Source: Candidatus Anammoxibacter sp. (lineage in GTDB: Bacteria; Planctomycetota; Brocadiia; Brocadiales; Anammoxibacteraceae). Taken from it: 64,000 nt of DNA. Location: NCBI GenBank assembly GCA_021777105.1, contig JAIQZQ010000122.1:94863-158862 (forward strand). Direction: 5' to 3'. The translations under genes and the position numbers were made by a program. Below are positions 25,967-34,754 of this stretch, in pieces. The notes under the pieces were generated by a model, which saw nothing but the letters and a program-made list of their open reading frames with translations, was not told the origin of the DNA and made no database searches. How positions within the stretch are numbered: position 1 is the stretch's first letter; each line of letters starts with the position of its first letter.

Positions 25967-26434
25967 TTAAATTCCAACCTTAGTTTCAAGGGCGGCAAGG
26001 CGTTCATGAATGTCAATAGCCAAGCGAAAATCTTCACGCAAAGATCGGATGTCGTCCTTAAGTTCATCGAACCTTTTCTCTGTATTATCTCGCAAAGAAC
26101 GGTTATCGTCTTTAAGGTCATCGAACCTTTTTTCATAATTATCAAGCCTTTTATCAACATTGTCAAATTTTTGATCCAATGTTTTATAAGAATTATCAAA
26201 TTTTTGCTCTAAGGTTTTATGAGAACCGTCAATTTTCTGCTCCAAGGTTTTATGAGAATTGTCAATTTTTTGCTCTAAGGTTTTATAAGAAGCGTCAAAT
26301 TTCTGCTCCAAGGTTTTATGAGAATTATCAATTTTCTCATCCAACCGTTTAATTTCTGTTTGCAATGTCCTTAGTTCAGGAGCAACAATGTCTTGCAGAG
26401 CTTGTTTGACGCTGTCATATATATTGGTAGCCAT
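25967..26434 (-). CDS. Coiled-coil protein with six 11-residue repeats
   Basis: 155 residues. Residues ~31-96 are six consecutive 11-residue units of the type LEQKIDNSHKT, encoded by 33-bp tandem DNA repeats at 26147-26344. They are followed by heptad-like KRFDDLKDDNRSLRD and KRFDELKDDIRSLREDFR. No signal peptide or membrane segment. The hendecad pattern predicts a long right-handed or straight coiled coil. It resembles tail-fibre and chaperone-like coiled-coil proteins common in bacterial genomes; function unknown. The repeat array should be prone to length change. Confidence 0.7.
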   Translation of the reverse strand: MATNIYDSVKQALQDIVAPELRTLQTEIKRLDEKIDNSHKTLEQKFDASYKTLEQKIDNSHKTLEQKIDGSHKTLEQKFDNSYKTLDQKFDNVDKRLDNYEKRFDDLKDDNRSLRDNTEKRFDELKDDIRSLREDFRLAIDIHERLAALETKVGI

Positions 26435-26587
26435 ATTTATCCTCCATGTTTGTTTAAACTAACATGAACATGTTGGTTTTGCAAGCACAAATTAAGGTTA
26501 ACGGGTTTGGCGGAGCATTGAATTGAAACGAATATTTAAAAAATATTTCCACGGACTTTTTACTTGTTAGGTTTATCCGGGTAAGCG

Positions 26588-27751
26588 CTACTTCTTCATC
26601 ATTTCAACAAACCTGCCGAATATGCAATTTGCGTCATGCGGGCCGGGCGAGGCTTCGGGGTGGTATTGCACTGAAAACAGTGGTTTTTCTTTGCTTTCAA
26701 TACCTTCGAGCGATTTATCGTTCAGGTTAATGTGGGTAATTGCCAGATCGCCGAATTGAGACGCTTCTCTGCTTGAAACCGACTCTACGTCAACCGCAAA
26801 ACCGTGGTTTTGCGCCGTAATTTCAACTTTATTTGTCTTTAAATCCATTACAGGCTGGTTGCCTCCATGGTGGCCGAATTTGAGTTTGTACGTTTTGCAA
26901 CCCAAAGCAATAGATAGTATCTGGTGGCCCAGACATATGCCCATTATTGGTATTTTACCTATAAGGTTTGCGGCGTTTTCTATCATATACGAAACCGCGC
27001 CGGGGTCTCCAGGGCCGTTTGAAAAGAGTATACCGTCAGGCTCCAGAGCTAAAACATCGCCGGCCTTTGTAAATGCCGGCACAACGGTTACACTGCATCC
27101 CCACTCCACAAGATTTCTAAGAATGCTAAATTTTACGCCGCAATCATAAACAACGACCTTAAAATTTTTGCCGGCATTGTTCACCGAAAGAGACGCGGAA
27201 TTTGCGTCTACAATCTCTTTTATAAACTTGTCGCCTTCGCTCCAATCGTACTGTTTATCAGTCGTCACATCTTTAACCAGATCGCGCCCTTCAAGAGGCG
27301 GAGCCGCCTTTGCTTTCTCAACCAGGGCCTCGACATTGTCTACATTGGTTGAAATAATGCCCTGCTGTTCCCCTTTGTCCCTAATGTGCCTGGTTAACGC
27401 CCTGGTGTCTATCCCCTCAATGCCCACAACGCCGTTTTTTGCAAGGTAGTCATTAAGGTTGCCATTCGAACGCCAATTGCTTGGATATCGGCAAAACTCC
27501 TTGGTCACAAAACCTTCAAGAAACGGCTTTCGTGATTCAACATCTTCGTCGTTAACACCATAATTGCCGATTAACGGATATGTCATGGTGACTATCTGAC
27601 CCTTATATGAAGGATCGGTTATTATTTCCTGATAGCCGGTGATGCTTGTGTTAAACACAACTTCGCCTATGCATTCGCCTTCGGCGCCTACCGACCAGCC
27701 TTTAAAAACAGCGCCGTCAGCCAGCGCGAGTATAGCTCTCTTTCTTTTCAT
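26588..27751 (-). CDS. carA: Carbamoyl-phosphate synthase small subunit
   Basis: 387-residue glutaminase subunit of carbamoyl-phosphate synthase, feeding pyrimidine and arginine synthesis. The N-terminal domain (ALADGAVFKGWSVG, GEVVFNTSITGYQEIITDPS, GIEGIDTRALTRHIRDKG) interacts with CarB. The C-terminal class I amidotransferase domain has ILFSNGPGDPG, the nucleophile Cys in GICLGHQIL, and the His-Glu pair in VQYHPEASPGPHD. Full length with all catalytic residues. carB is not in the window. It starts a minus-strand unit facing a divergent 270-bp region. Confidence 0.95.
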   Translation of the reverse strand: MKRKRAILALADGAVFKGWSVGAEGECIGEVVFNTSITGYQEIITDPSYKGQIVTMTYPLIGNYGVNDEDVESRKPFLEGFVTKEFCRYPSNWRSNGNLNDYLAKNGVVGIEGIDTRALTRHIRDKGEQQGIISTNVDNVEALVEKAKAAPPLEGRDLVKDVTTDKQYDWSEGDKFIKEIVDANSASLSVNNAGKNFKVVVYDCGVKFSILRNLVEWGCSVTVVPAFTKAGDVLALEPDGILFSNGPGDPGAVSYMIENAANLIGKIPIMGICLGHQILSIALGCKTYKLKFGHHGGNQPVMDLKTNKVEITAQNHGFAVDVESVSSREASQFGDLAITHINLNDKSLEGIESKEKPLFSVQYHPEASPGPHDANCIFGRFVEMMKK

Positions 27752-28021
27752 TAGCTTGTAAAATCGATTTAATCAAAAATAGAAAATTTAGTAGACATAT
27801 GTTTATAGTTTCTACTGCGTTATGTCAAGTCAAACTTGTTTTTCCCTTGATAGTCGATATGCCGTCTGATATCATGCTTTTTATTAACTTGTTCTGTGGA
27901 AACGGTTTATATTAAATAAGCAAGTTAAAATTTATTTTATAAATGATTTGTTAATATTTTAAACAACTCTGTTTTTTTCATTCAAAATTCAGCTATGATC
28001 TTAAAAAATATTTAAAAGATC

Positions 28022-29011
28022 ATGGGGTTGCGCAATGAAATACCGGTTGAAACTCAAATGTCATTACTTATTACCGGAGCCGCAGGTTTTATAGGGTCTC
28101 ATCTTCTGCAAAAAATCAGCTCATTAGGGCTGTATGATAAAATAGTCGTTATTGACAATTTTGATGATTTCTATCCCGAAAAGATTAAAAGATTAAACAT
28201 TGCGCCTGCGTTAGAGAATAAAAACATAAAATTATGCGAGGTTGATATCAGGGATCTTGAAGGTTGCCGCAAAATTTTTGAAGATGAGAACGTTGACACC
28301 GTCATTCATCTGGCCGGCAAGGCCGGAGTTAGGCCGTCGCTTGAAGACCCATTGTTGTATGAAGATATAAATTGCCGCGGGACGTTAACCTTGCTTGAGT
28401 TGTCCAGAAAGTTTAACGTTAAAAAGTTTATTTTCGGATCATCTTCATCGGTTTACGGAAACAATAAAAAACAGCCTTTTTCAGAGCTTGACGATGTTAA
28501 CGCCCCAATTTCGCCTTACGGCGCCACAAAAAGGACATGCGAACTTTATTGCAAAACATACAACCAGATATACGGCATGCCTATTATTTGCCTCCGTTTT
28601 TTCACCGTGTACGGCCCCAGGCAGAGGCCTGACCTGGCTATACATAAATTTGCGAGGTTAATCAAAAAAGACGCGCCTATTCCCTTTTTTGGCGATGGAA
28701 CCACTAAAAGGGATTATACTTTCTATTCAGATATTGTTAATGGTATAATTTCCTGTCTGGGTTTGGATTGTAAATTTGAGATCATTAACTTAGGCAATTC
28801 CAATCCTATAGAATTACGGAGACTAATAGAGTTAATAGAAACCGCGTTAAATAAAAAGGCGAAATTACAAAAGCTTCCTGAACAGCCCGGCGACGTCCGC
28901 GTTACATACGCCGATATCGGCAAGGCAAACAAACTACTTGGGTATAAACCTGAAGTTAACATTGAAAGCGGCATTGAAATATTTGCAAAATGGTTAAAAC
29001 AAGATGATTAA
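28022..29011 (+). CDS. NAD-dependent sugar-nucleotide epimerase (GalE/UDP-glucuronate epimerase type)
   Basis: 329 residues of the extended SDR family. The NAD motif is TGAAGFIGSHLL (about residues 18-29), the Ser is in IFGSSSSVYG, and the catalytic Tyr-Lys is in SPYGATKRTCELYC. The substrate part has RFFTVYGPRQRPDLAI and FFGDGTTKRDYTFYSDIV, the pattern of UDP-glucuronate 4-epimerases and related LPS enzymes. It probably provides a nucleotide sugar for surface polysaccharide. The first ATG (28022) and the one at 28058, directly before the Rossmann strand, are both possible. The stop overlaps the next gene by 8 nt. Confidence 0.88.
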   Translation: MGLRNEIPVETQMSLLITGAAGFIGSHLLQKISSLGLYDKIVVIDNFDDFYPEKIKRLNIAPALENKNIKLCEVDIRDLEGCRKIFEDENVDTVIHLAGKAGVRPSLEDPLLYEDINCRGTLTLLELSRKFNVKKFIFGSSSSVYGNNKKQPFSELDDVNAPISPYGATKRTCELYCKTYNQIYGMPIICLRFFTVYGPRQRPDLAIHKFARLIKKDAPIPFFGDGTTKRDYTFYSDIVNGIISCLGLDCKFEIINLGNSNPIELRRLIELIETALNKKAKLQKLPEQPGDVRVTYADIGKANKLLGYKPEVNIESGIEIFAKWLKQDD

Positions 29012-29624
29012 AACTACTCCATCCCGCGCCCCGTTAAAGCTGATAGCCGAAAACATGTCGTTGCCCAACATCCTGAGCATGTCTCGCGTTTTTTGCATTC
29101 CGGTGATTGTTTTTTGTGTTTTTCACACCCGCGAGCATGAGTATTGCAGATACATTGCTTTTGTTACAATACTACTTGCCGGTGTAAGCGATATTTTTGA
29201 CGGTTATCTGGCAAGAAAACGCAATCAAATGTCAAAACTAGGTTATTATCTGGACTCGATTACGGATAAGCTTTTATTAATCACAGTCTGCGTAATACTC
29301 TCAATCGACAATTTATGGCCGGAACCGCGTTTTCCGAACTGGTTGCCTATAATTGTCATAATTAAAAATTCGGTGGTCACATTTGGGGCGTTAACGGTCA
29401 AACGGCTGACCGGCCAAACATTAACGGCCACTATTTTCGGCAAAATGTCAACGTTTCTGCTTAGCGCTGCTATTATTTCGGCGTTTTTAAACAATTTGGT
29501 TCCGTTAAACTTAACCATAAGCTTATATTGGGCGGCGGCGGCGGCAACTTTGATTGCGGCGACGCATTACACCTGGCACGGCATTTCTGTCGGCCTTAAA
29601 AACAGACACAGGTTAAGGATTTAA
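29004..29624 (+). CDS. CDP-alcohol phosphatidyltransferase (PgsA-like)
   Basis: 206-residue membrane enzyme of phospholipid synthesis. The family signature D-x2-DG-x2-AR-x8-G-x3-D-x3-D is complete (DIFDGYLARKRNQMSKLG followed by YYLDSITDK). Several hydrophobic segments surround it (for example IVFCVFHTREHEY preceding, and a C-terminal pair). It is closest in look to phosphatidylglycerophosphate synthases. The true start may be the later ATG at 29058 (SLPNILSMSRVFCIP), the usual N-terminus of the family. It overlaps the epimerase gene by 8 nt. Confidence 0.88.
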   Translation: MIKTTPSRAPLKLIAENMSLPNILSMSRVFCIPVIVFCVFHTREHEYCRYIAFVTILLAGVSDIFDGYLARKRNQMSKLGYYLDSITDKLLLITVCVILSIDNLWPEPRFPNWLPIIVIIKNSVVTFGALTVKRLTGQTLTATIFGKMSTFLLSAAIISAFLNNLVPLNLTISLYWAAAAATLIAATHYTWHGISVGLKNRHRLRI

Positions 29625-29673
29625 CATTGAATATAGAAAGTAATTGAGATTTATGTTAAATTATTAAAACATA

Positions 29674-29853
29674 AGGAGGTGTGGCAAAATAACTTGCGCA
29701 TGTTGCGCTCAGATTTAGGTTGGATTTGTTCAAACTGATTGAGCCAAACCCGGAGCATAGCCTAAGCTATGTTGAGGATTTGGCGAGTGAAGTTTTGGCA
29801 AAGACGGCCTGAAGGTGATTGTAAAATGTGCAAGTTATTTTGCCACACCTCCT
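29674..29853. mobile_element. 180-bp MITE-like element with perfect 24-bp terminal inverted repeats
   Basis: Left end AGGAGGTGTGGCAAAATAAC plus TTGC (29674-29697) is the exact reverse complement of 29830-29853. Inside is a second hairpin: GCCAAA (29743) with TTTGGC (29779), enclosing CATAGC-ctaa-GCTATG (29756-29771). No transposase is present. The right end is 37 bp upstream of the ribBA start, so the element occupies the ribBA leader. A short open frame within it (EPNPEHSLSYVEDL...) ends at TGA and is probably incidental. Confidence 0.75.
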
Positions 29854-29890
29854 AAGTATAAAAATAAATTTTATTTGCAGGGAGAATGAT

Positions 29891-31123
29891 TTGGAATTTA
29901 ATACCATACCAGAAGTTATTGAAGATATACGCGCCGGTAAAATGGTGATTGTGGTGGACGACGCCAATCGTGAAAATGAAGGCGATATTACGATGGCGGC
30001 CGAAATGATTACTCCGGACGCCGTGAATTTTATGTTAAATCACGCCAGGGGCATCATTTGCGTCGCCATTACGCGCGACATTTCCGAGAAGCTGAAACTG
30101 CCGCCGATGGTGGTGGACAACACCGCCAGTTTCCAGACGCCTTTTACTGTGTCGGTTGACGCTAAAGACGGCATAACAACCGGCGTGTCTTCATCAGACA
30201 GGGCCGCCACCATAAAAGCTATTGTCGATGAAAATAGCGTCCCTGAAAGCCTTGCAAGACCGGGCCATGTCTTCCCCCTGAGGGCGCATGACGGCGGAGT
30301 GCTTGTAAGAGCCGGCCATACGGAAGGGGCGGTTGATTTAATTAAAATGGCGGGCATGAGGCCGGCTTCAGTCATTTGCGAGATAATGACCGATGAAGGG
30401 AATATGGCCAAGCTGCCTGAACTTAAGAAGGTAGCTGAAAAAAACAACCTTAAAGTGTGCACTATTGCCGATATCATAAAATACCGCTTTGGGCAGGAAC
30501 GGCTTATTAAAAAATCAGTGTCGGTTAAGATTCCGACCCCTTACGGCGAGTTTGATTTACACCTGTATAGATCCAGCGTTGATGAATACCTGCACCTGGC
30601 CCTTTGCCTTGGGGGCATTGGGTCGTCCGACGACTCCGCCTCGCCAGTGCAAACAGACCCTGTGCTTGTCAGGGTGCATGACGAATGCCTGACAGGCGAC
30701 ATTTTTGGATCAATGCGTTGCGATTGCGGCGAACAACTTGACACCGCCCTTAAAATGATTAAAGAAGAGGGAAAAGGAGCCCTGCTCTATATGCGGCAGG
30801 AAGGCCGCGGAATAGGGCTTGAAAACAAGCTGCACGCTTACGCCTTGCAGGATAAGGGAATGGACACGGTTGAAGCCAACGAGGCCTTGGGTTTTGAAAG
30901 CGATATAAGAGATTACGGCATTGGGGCGCAAATATTGCGCGATCTCGGCATCACAAAGATGCGCCTGTTATCAAACAATCCAAGGAAATTTACCGGGCTT
31001 ATCGGGTATGGACTTGAGATTTGTGAAAGAGTGCCTTTGACAACTACTCCAAAAGCGGAAAATAAACGCTACTTAAATACCAAAAGAGATAAGATGGGGC
31101 ATATGCTGGACCACGATGATTAA
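29891..31123 (+). CDS. ribBA: Bifunctional DHBP synthase / GTP cyclohydrolase II
   Basis: 410 residues from a TTG at 29891, with GGGAG about 8 bases upstream and the family N-terminus EFNTIPEVIEDIRAGKMVIV. The RibB half has VVDDANRENEGDITMAAE, HARGIICVAI and HVFPLRAHDGGVLVRAGHTE. The RibA half has RVHDECLTGDIFGSMRCDCG with the zinc Cys residues, MRQEGRGIGL and LLSNNPRKFTGL. It provides both precursors of riboflavin. No FMN riboswitch is visible; instead a MITE-like element lies upstream. A terminator follows at 31136. Confidence 0.95.
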   Translation: MEFNTIPEVIEDIRAGKMVIVVDDANRENEGDITMAAEMITPDAVNFMLNHARGIICVAITRDISEKLKLPPMVVDNTASFQTPFTVSVDAKDGITTGVSSSDRAATIKAIVDENSVPESLARPGHVFPLRAHDGGVLVRAGHTEGAVDLIKMAGMRPASVICEIMTDEGNMAKLPELKKVAEKNNLKVCTIADIIKYRFGQERLIKKSVSVKIPTPYGEFDLHLYRSSVDEYLHLALCLGGIGSSDDSASPVQTDPVLVRVHDECLTGDIFGSMRCDCGEQLDTALKMIKEEGKGALLYMRQEGRGIGLENKLHAYALQDKGMDTVEANEALGFESDIRDYGIGAQILRDLGITKMRLLSNNPRKFTGLIGYGLEICERVPLTTTPKAENKRYLNTKRDKMGHMLDHDD

Positions 31124-31135
31124 AGTGTATAAAGA

Positions 31136-31172
31136 TTTAGAGCCGGAAGAATATTCCGGCTCTAAATAGTTT
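31136..31172 (+). terminator. Rho-independent terminator after ribBA
   Basis: TTTAGAGCCGGAA (31136-31148) pairs perfectly with TTCCGGCTCTAAA (31154-31166) over a 5-nt loop, followed by TAGTTTTG. It lies between convergent genes and may serve both. Confidence 0.8.
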
Positions 31173-31219
31173 TGAGACAAAAAACAAAAACCTCTACATT
31201 GTAACGAACTTAAACGCCG

Positions 31220-31714
31220 CTATTTCTTCTCATCCTCATCTTTAGCAGCATCAGCGCTTTCGCCCTTGTCGCATTTCCAGAAAGTCCAGTGGCCCCAGTG
31301 CACATATTTTTTGCCGTCCGCAACCCAATACAAAGTCCCTTTTCTGGTTCGCGAACAATTAAGGTGGCCGGCTTGCCTTGTTTGAGTTTCGCTAATAGGC
31401 TCTTCAGTAATCAGATTAACCTGATGCCATGCAAACTTGCTAAACTCCTCGGTAGGCACTTCAAGCAGCTCCAGATCGTAAACGCTGAAATCATTCTTAT
31501 CCAGCTTCTCCTTATCAATTGCGATATTGTATGTTACACATTCAGTGACTTCTATAGATCCTTTTTTAATCTTCTCCTTATCAGTCTTGGTCTTGTCAAA
31601 ATCTATGTTAAATACGTCGGTGTGTTGGGCGTTAACATTCTTTGCCGAAAAAGATACCAAACTTGAAACAACTGATAAACACAAAAATGAGACAAAAACA
31701 AATTTCTTAACCAT
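31220..31714 (-). CDS. Secreted hypothetical protein
   Basis: 164 residues with a clear signal peptide (FVFVSFLCLSVVSSLVSFSA, cleavage probably after VNA at about residue 29). The mature part is charged, with a Lys/Asp-rich start (NIDFDKTKTDKEKIKKG), a Trp/His/Cys-containing middle (ADGKKYVHWGHWTFWKCDKG) and an acidic-basic tail. Two Cys in the mature region besides the one in the signal area could form a disulfide. Not recognised. It stands alone between ribBA (convergent) and hpt. Confidence 0.7.
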   Translation of the reverse strand: MVKKFVFVSFLCLSVVSSLVSFSAKNVNAQHTDVFNIDFDKTKTDKEKIKKGSIEVTECVTYNIAIDKEKLDKNDFSVYDLELLEVPTEEFSKFAWHQVNLITEEPISETQTRQAGHLNCSRTRKGTLYWVADGKKYVHWGHWTFWKCDKGESADAAKDEDEKK

Positions 31715-31786
31715 AACAACAATCCTTTCTTTAAATGTATATTTTTTTTACTCAATCTAATTCATCTTGTTTTTACTTGCAAACTA

Positions 31787-32347
31787 TTATCTAAAGCCGT
31801 CTCTTCGAAAGATTTCGGGTTTAAGCGCGCCAATAAAAGGGAGGTTTCGATATTTATTGTCAAAATCAAGCCCGTATCCCACGACATAGTCATTCCCTAT
31901 CTCAAAACTTGAGTAATCAGGCTCGTAATCCGTCAGGCGCCTATCCGGCCTGTTTAGTAGAACGCAAGTCTTTACGGAATTTGGCTTGTATTTCCAGGTA
32001 TCATCTACAACTTTGCGCAATGTTGCGCCGGTGTCGATAACATCGTCAATAATCAACACATCCCTGCCTTCAATATCCGCCTTTATTGGGCTTAAAAGGA
32101 CAGTCTCCCCCTTTGGCACCGTTGAGTCCCCGTAAGTTGACGCGCTAATGGTGTTTAACCGCATTGGATAGGGCATTAACCGTATCAAATCAGAGAGGAA
32201 TACCAGGCTCCCGTTTAGAACTGCGATTATAGTCCAGTCCTTCCCTTTATAACACTCAAGAAGAGATTTTGAAAGAATGTCCAGCCTCTCCTTAATCTGC
32301 TCTTTGCTAATCACAACCCTAGAAATATCATTTTCCATATTTTCCAT
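31787..32347 (-). CDS. hpt: Hypoxanthine phosphoribosyltransferase
   Basis: 186-residue purine salvage enzyme that attaches hypoxanthine or guanine to PRPP. Landmarks: IIAVLNGSLVFLSDLIRLM (PPi loop), the PRPP-binding motif VLIIDDVIDTGATL, and the C-terminal DYVVGYGLDFDNKYRNLPFIG of the HPRT family. Full length. Two in-frame ATGs (32347 and 32338) give nearly the same protein. It precedes nothing co-directional nearby except the secreted protein. Confidence 0.94.
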   Translation of the reverse strand: MENMENDISRVVISKEQIKERLDILSKSLLECYKGKDWTIIAVLNGSLVFLSDLIRLMPYPMRLNTISASTYGDSTVPKGETVLLSPIKADIEGRDVLIIDDVIDTGATLRKVVDDTWKYKPNSVKTCVLLNRPDRRLTDYEPDYSSFEIGNDYVVGYGLDFDNKYRNLPFIGALKPEIFRRDGFR

Positions 32348-32519
32348 ATTTTATCACCAATAACTAAAAGCAATCACAAAGTTACAAGAGTTGCCGATTG
32401 AAAAATTTAAGAATAATAAAATTAAAAACAAATAATATAACAAATCCGGCAAACCAGAAAAAGAGCTTTTTTTCAATCGGACATATTGGAAAACATTGCC
32501 GTTAGGGCGCGTATAATAG

Positions 32520-34634
32520 TTAGCCGTTTAAAATAATGCGGCAATCGGCAACTTTGCACCCTTTGCCTTTTTCGTAAACGATCAGGGGATTAAGATCGAT
32601 TTCGGAAATCTGCGGATTTTCAATCATTAGGCGGGAAAGTTTCAGTATGCACAGCTCCACGGCCTCAATATCGCGCGGTTTTTGGCCTCTGGCCCCTATT
32701 AGCATAGGATAGCCTTTTATGGATTTCACCATAGCCCTAACCCCATTGTGCGTGACAGGGGCCAGGCGAAAGCTTACGTCCTTAAATATTTCGACAAAAA
32801 TGCCCCCAAGCCCAAACATCAGCAACGCGCCGGAATCTTTGTAACGCGTGGCGCCTATAATAACTTCAAGGCCCGGCTCGGCCATCTCCTGTACCAGGCA
32901 CCCTTTAATATCCGCTTTCGGGTTAAACGATTTAACTCGCGCAATAATATCATTAAACCCGTTTGCCACATCTTCGTCCGTCTTTAAATTAAGCGCAATG
33001 CCGCCGCTGTCGCTTTTGTGTATTATATCGGGCGAGACTATTTTAAGGACGGCTTTGTTCTCAAATGATCCGGCTATTTCCACTGCCTCTTCAGGCGTCT
33101 TTGCGAGTTTTGTGGTTAGCAACGGGAAACCGTAACAATCCAGAACGTCGTTCCCGCCAATTTCACCAAGATAATTTACATTGTTTTTAACTGCGTCATT
33201 AATTAAACCGGCGGCTTTATCCGTTTCCGCTTCAATCTCAATCTCTTTTAAATGAGCCCTGTGTATCCATTTATTATGCTGATAGAGAGCTCCCAATGTG
33301 CGCGCGGCTTCTTCGGGAAATTTGTAGACGGGTATGCCTTCGCTTTCCAGCAGTTTTACCCCTTCCGACACGTCGACGATGCCCATAAAAACGGCTATAA
33401 CCGGCTTGTCGGTCTTGCGGTTGATCTCCCTTACGGTTTCAGCGGTGCCGATGATGTCCGTCATTGATTGCGGCGTCAGTATCACAATAATACCGTCTAC
33501 GTTTTCGTCATTTACCACTGCCAGAAGGGCGTCCTTATAACGAACACTGGTTGCGTCGCCGATTATGTCAACCGGGTTTGAGATGTTTGCGGTAGCCGGC
33601 ATGTAGCTTTGCAGCGACTCAGTGGTTTCCTGGCTAAATTGAGCAAGCCTCAGCCCGCTTTGAGCAGTCACGTCCGTGGCGATAATGCCGGGCCCCCCCG
33701 CGTTTGTCACAATAGCCACCCTGTTGCTTCGCGGCAGCCTCCTGTTGGCAAATGCGATGCTGAAGTTAAACAGGTCTTCAATAGTGTTTGCAGTTACAAT
33801 GCCCGATTGTTTAAACGCAGCCTCGTATACCGCTTCTGAGCCCGCGATTGATCCCGTGTGCGACGAAGCGGCTTTTGCGCCGGCTTCGGTTTTGCCTGAT
33901 TTAATGGCTAGGATCGGCGTGGGCCTTGCCCCGCCGGTAATCTCCTTGGCAACATTTACAAATTCCTGCGTTCTCTTTAACTCTTCAATATACATCAGAA
34001 TAACTTCCGTCGTTGGATCCTGATGCATGTATTCAAGAAGGCAAAGCTCGTCAATGTCGCTTTTGTTTCCGGTTGACACAAATTTTGAAAAACCAATGTT
34101 GCGGCCCGCCGCAAAATCCAAAACAGCCGTGCACAACGCCCCGCTTTGAGATATAAACGATATCCTGCCGCTACGCGGCATCCTCCTGGCAAAACTTGCG
34201 TTAAGCATGACGTCCGAATCAGTGTTTATCACACCAAGGCAGTTTGGGCCCACAATTCTGACTTCGGCCTCTGAACAAATCTCCTTTATTTCATCTTCAA
34301 TCGCCGCGCCTTCCGGCCCGATCTCCCTGAAACCGGCCGAAACAATAACCATAGCCTTCACATTGCATTCCGCGGCCTCGCGGCTAACCTTTAACGCCAC
34401 TTTTGGCGGCACAATCAGGATCGCCAGGTCTATTTGATCGGGAATTGCCTTTATCGACGGGTACGACTTTACGCAACAAATTGAAACGGCTTTCGGGTTG
34501 ACGGGATAGAGCGTGCCGGTAAAACCGCCGTAAAGTATGTTTTCAAATATGTCGTGCCCAACCTTGCCTCTGGAGTTTGAGGCCCCCACAACAGCAATGG
34601 TTTTGGGAGAAAAAACAGGGTTTATAGATTTCAT
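32520..34634 (-). CDS. Acetate/acyl-CoA synthetase (ADP-forming), fused alpha-beta
   Basis: 704 residues. The N-terminal CoA-binding and succinyl-CoA-ligase-like domains (TIAVVGASNSRGKVGHDIF, NPKAVSICCVKSYPSI, RIVGPNCLGVINT, ISFISQSGALCTAVLDF) include the active His in KAASSHTGSIAGS. The C-terminal ATP-grasp part contains FENKAVLKIVSPDIIHKSDSGG, ALLMFGLGGIFVEIFKDV and EIDLNPLIVYEKG. It converts acetyl/acyl-CoA plus ADP and phosphate to the acid, CoA and ATP, a substrate-level phosphorylation route common in fermenting or syntrophic anaerobes. Complete. Upstream of it is the serA terminator. Confidence 0.92.
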   Translation of the reverse strand: MKSINPVFSPKTIAVVGASNSRGKVGHDIFENILYGGFTGTLYPVNPKAVSICCVKSYPSIKAIPDQIDLAILIVPPKVALKVSREAAECNVKAMVIVSAGFREIGPEGAAIEDEIKEICSEAEVRIVGPNCLGVINTDSDVMLNASFARRMPRSGRISFISQSGALCTAVLDFAAGRNIGFSKFVSTGNKSDIDELCLLEYMHQDPTTEVILMYIEELKRTQEFVNVAKEITGGARPTPILAIKSGKTEAGAKAASSHTGSIAGSEAVYEAAFKQSGIVTANTIEDLFNFSIAFANRRLPRSNRVAIVTNAGGPGIIATDVTAQSGLRLAQFSQETTESLQSYMPATANISNPVDIIGDATSVRYKDALLAVVNDENVDGIIVILTPQSMTDIIGTAETVREINRKTDKPVIAVFMGIVDVSEGVKLLESEGIPVYKFPEEAARTLGALYQHNKWIHRAHLKEIEIEAETDKAAGLINDAVKNNVNYLGEIGGNDVLDCYGFPLLTTKLAKTPEEAVEIAGSFENKAVLKIVSPDIIHKSDSGGIALNLKTDEDVANGFNDIIARVKSFNPKADIKGCLVQEMAEPGLEVIIGATRYKDSGALLMFGLGGIFVEIFKDVSFRLAPVTHNGVRAMVKSIKGYPMLIGARGQKPRDIEAVELCILKLSRLMIENPQISEIDLNPLIVYEKGKGCKVADCRIILNG

Positions 34635-34686
34635 AATGTGTTTTGATAAGAATAAACTCGGAAATAAATATTGAAATTAGCCGCTT

Positions 34687-34715
34687 AAAGCCCGGCTAAA
34701 CATAGCCGGGGCTTT
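34687..34715 (-). terminator. Hairpin terminator after serA
   Basis: AAAGCCCGGCTA (34687-34698) pairs with TAGCCGGGGCTTT (34703-34715) with one bulged G, in the gap between serA and the acyl-CoA synthetase gene. The minus-strand T tail is short. Confidence 0.6.
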
Positions 34716-34754
34716 GCAAACTCAGATTTCAGGTTACTTTTGACAAAACCTTTA

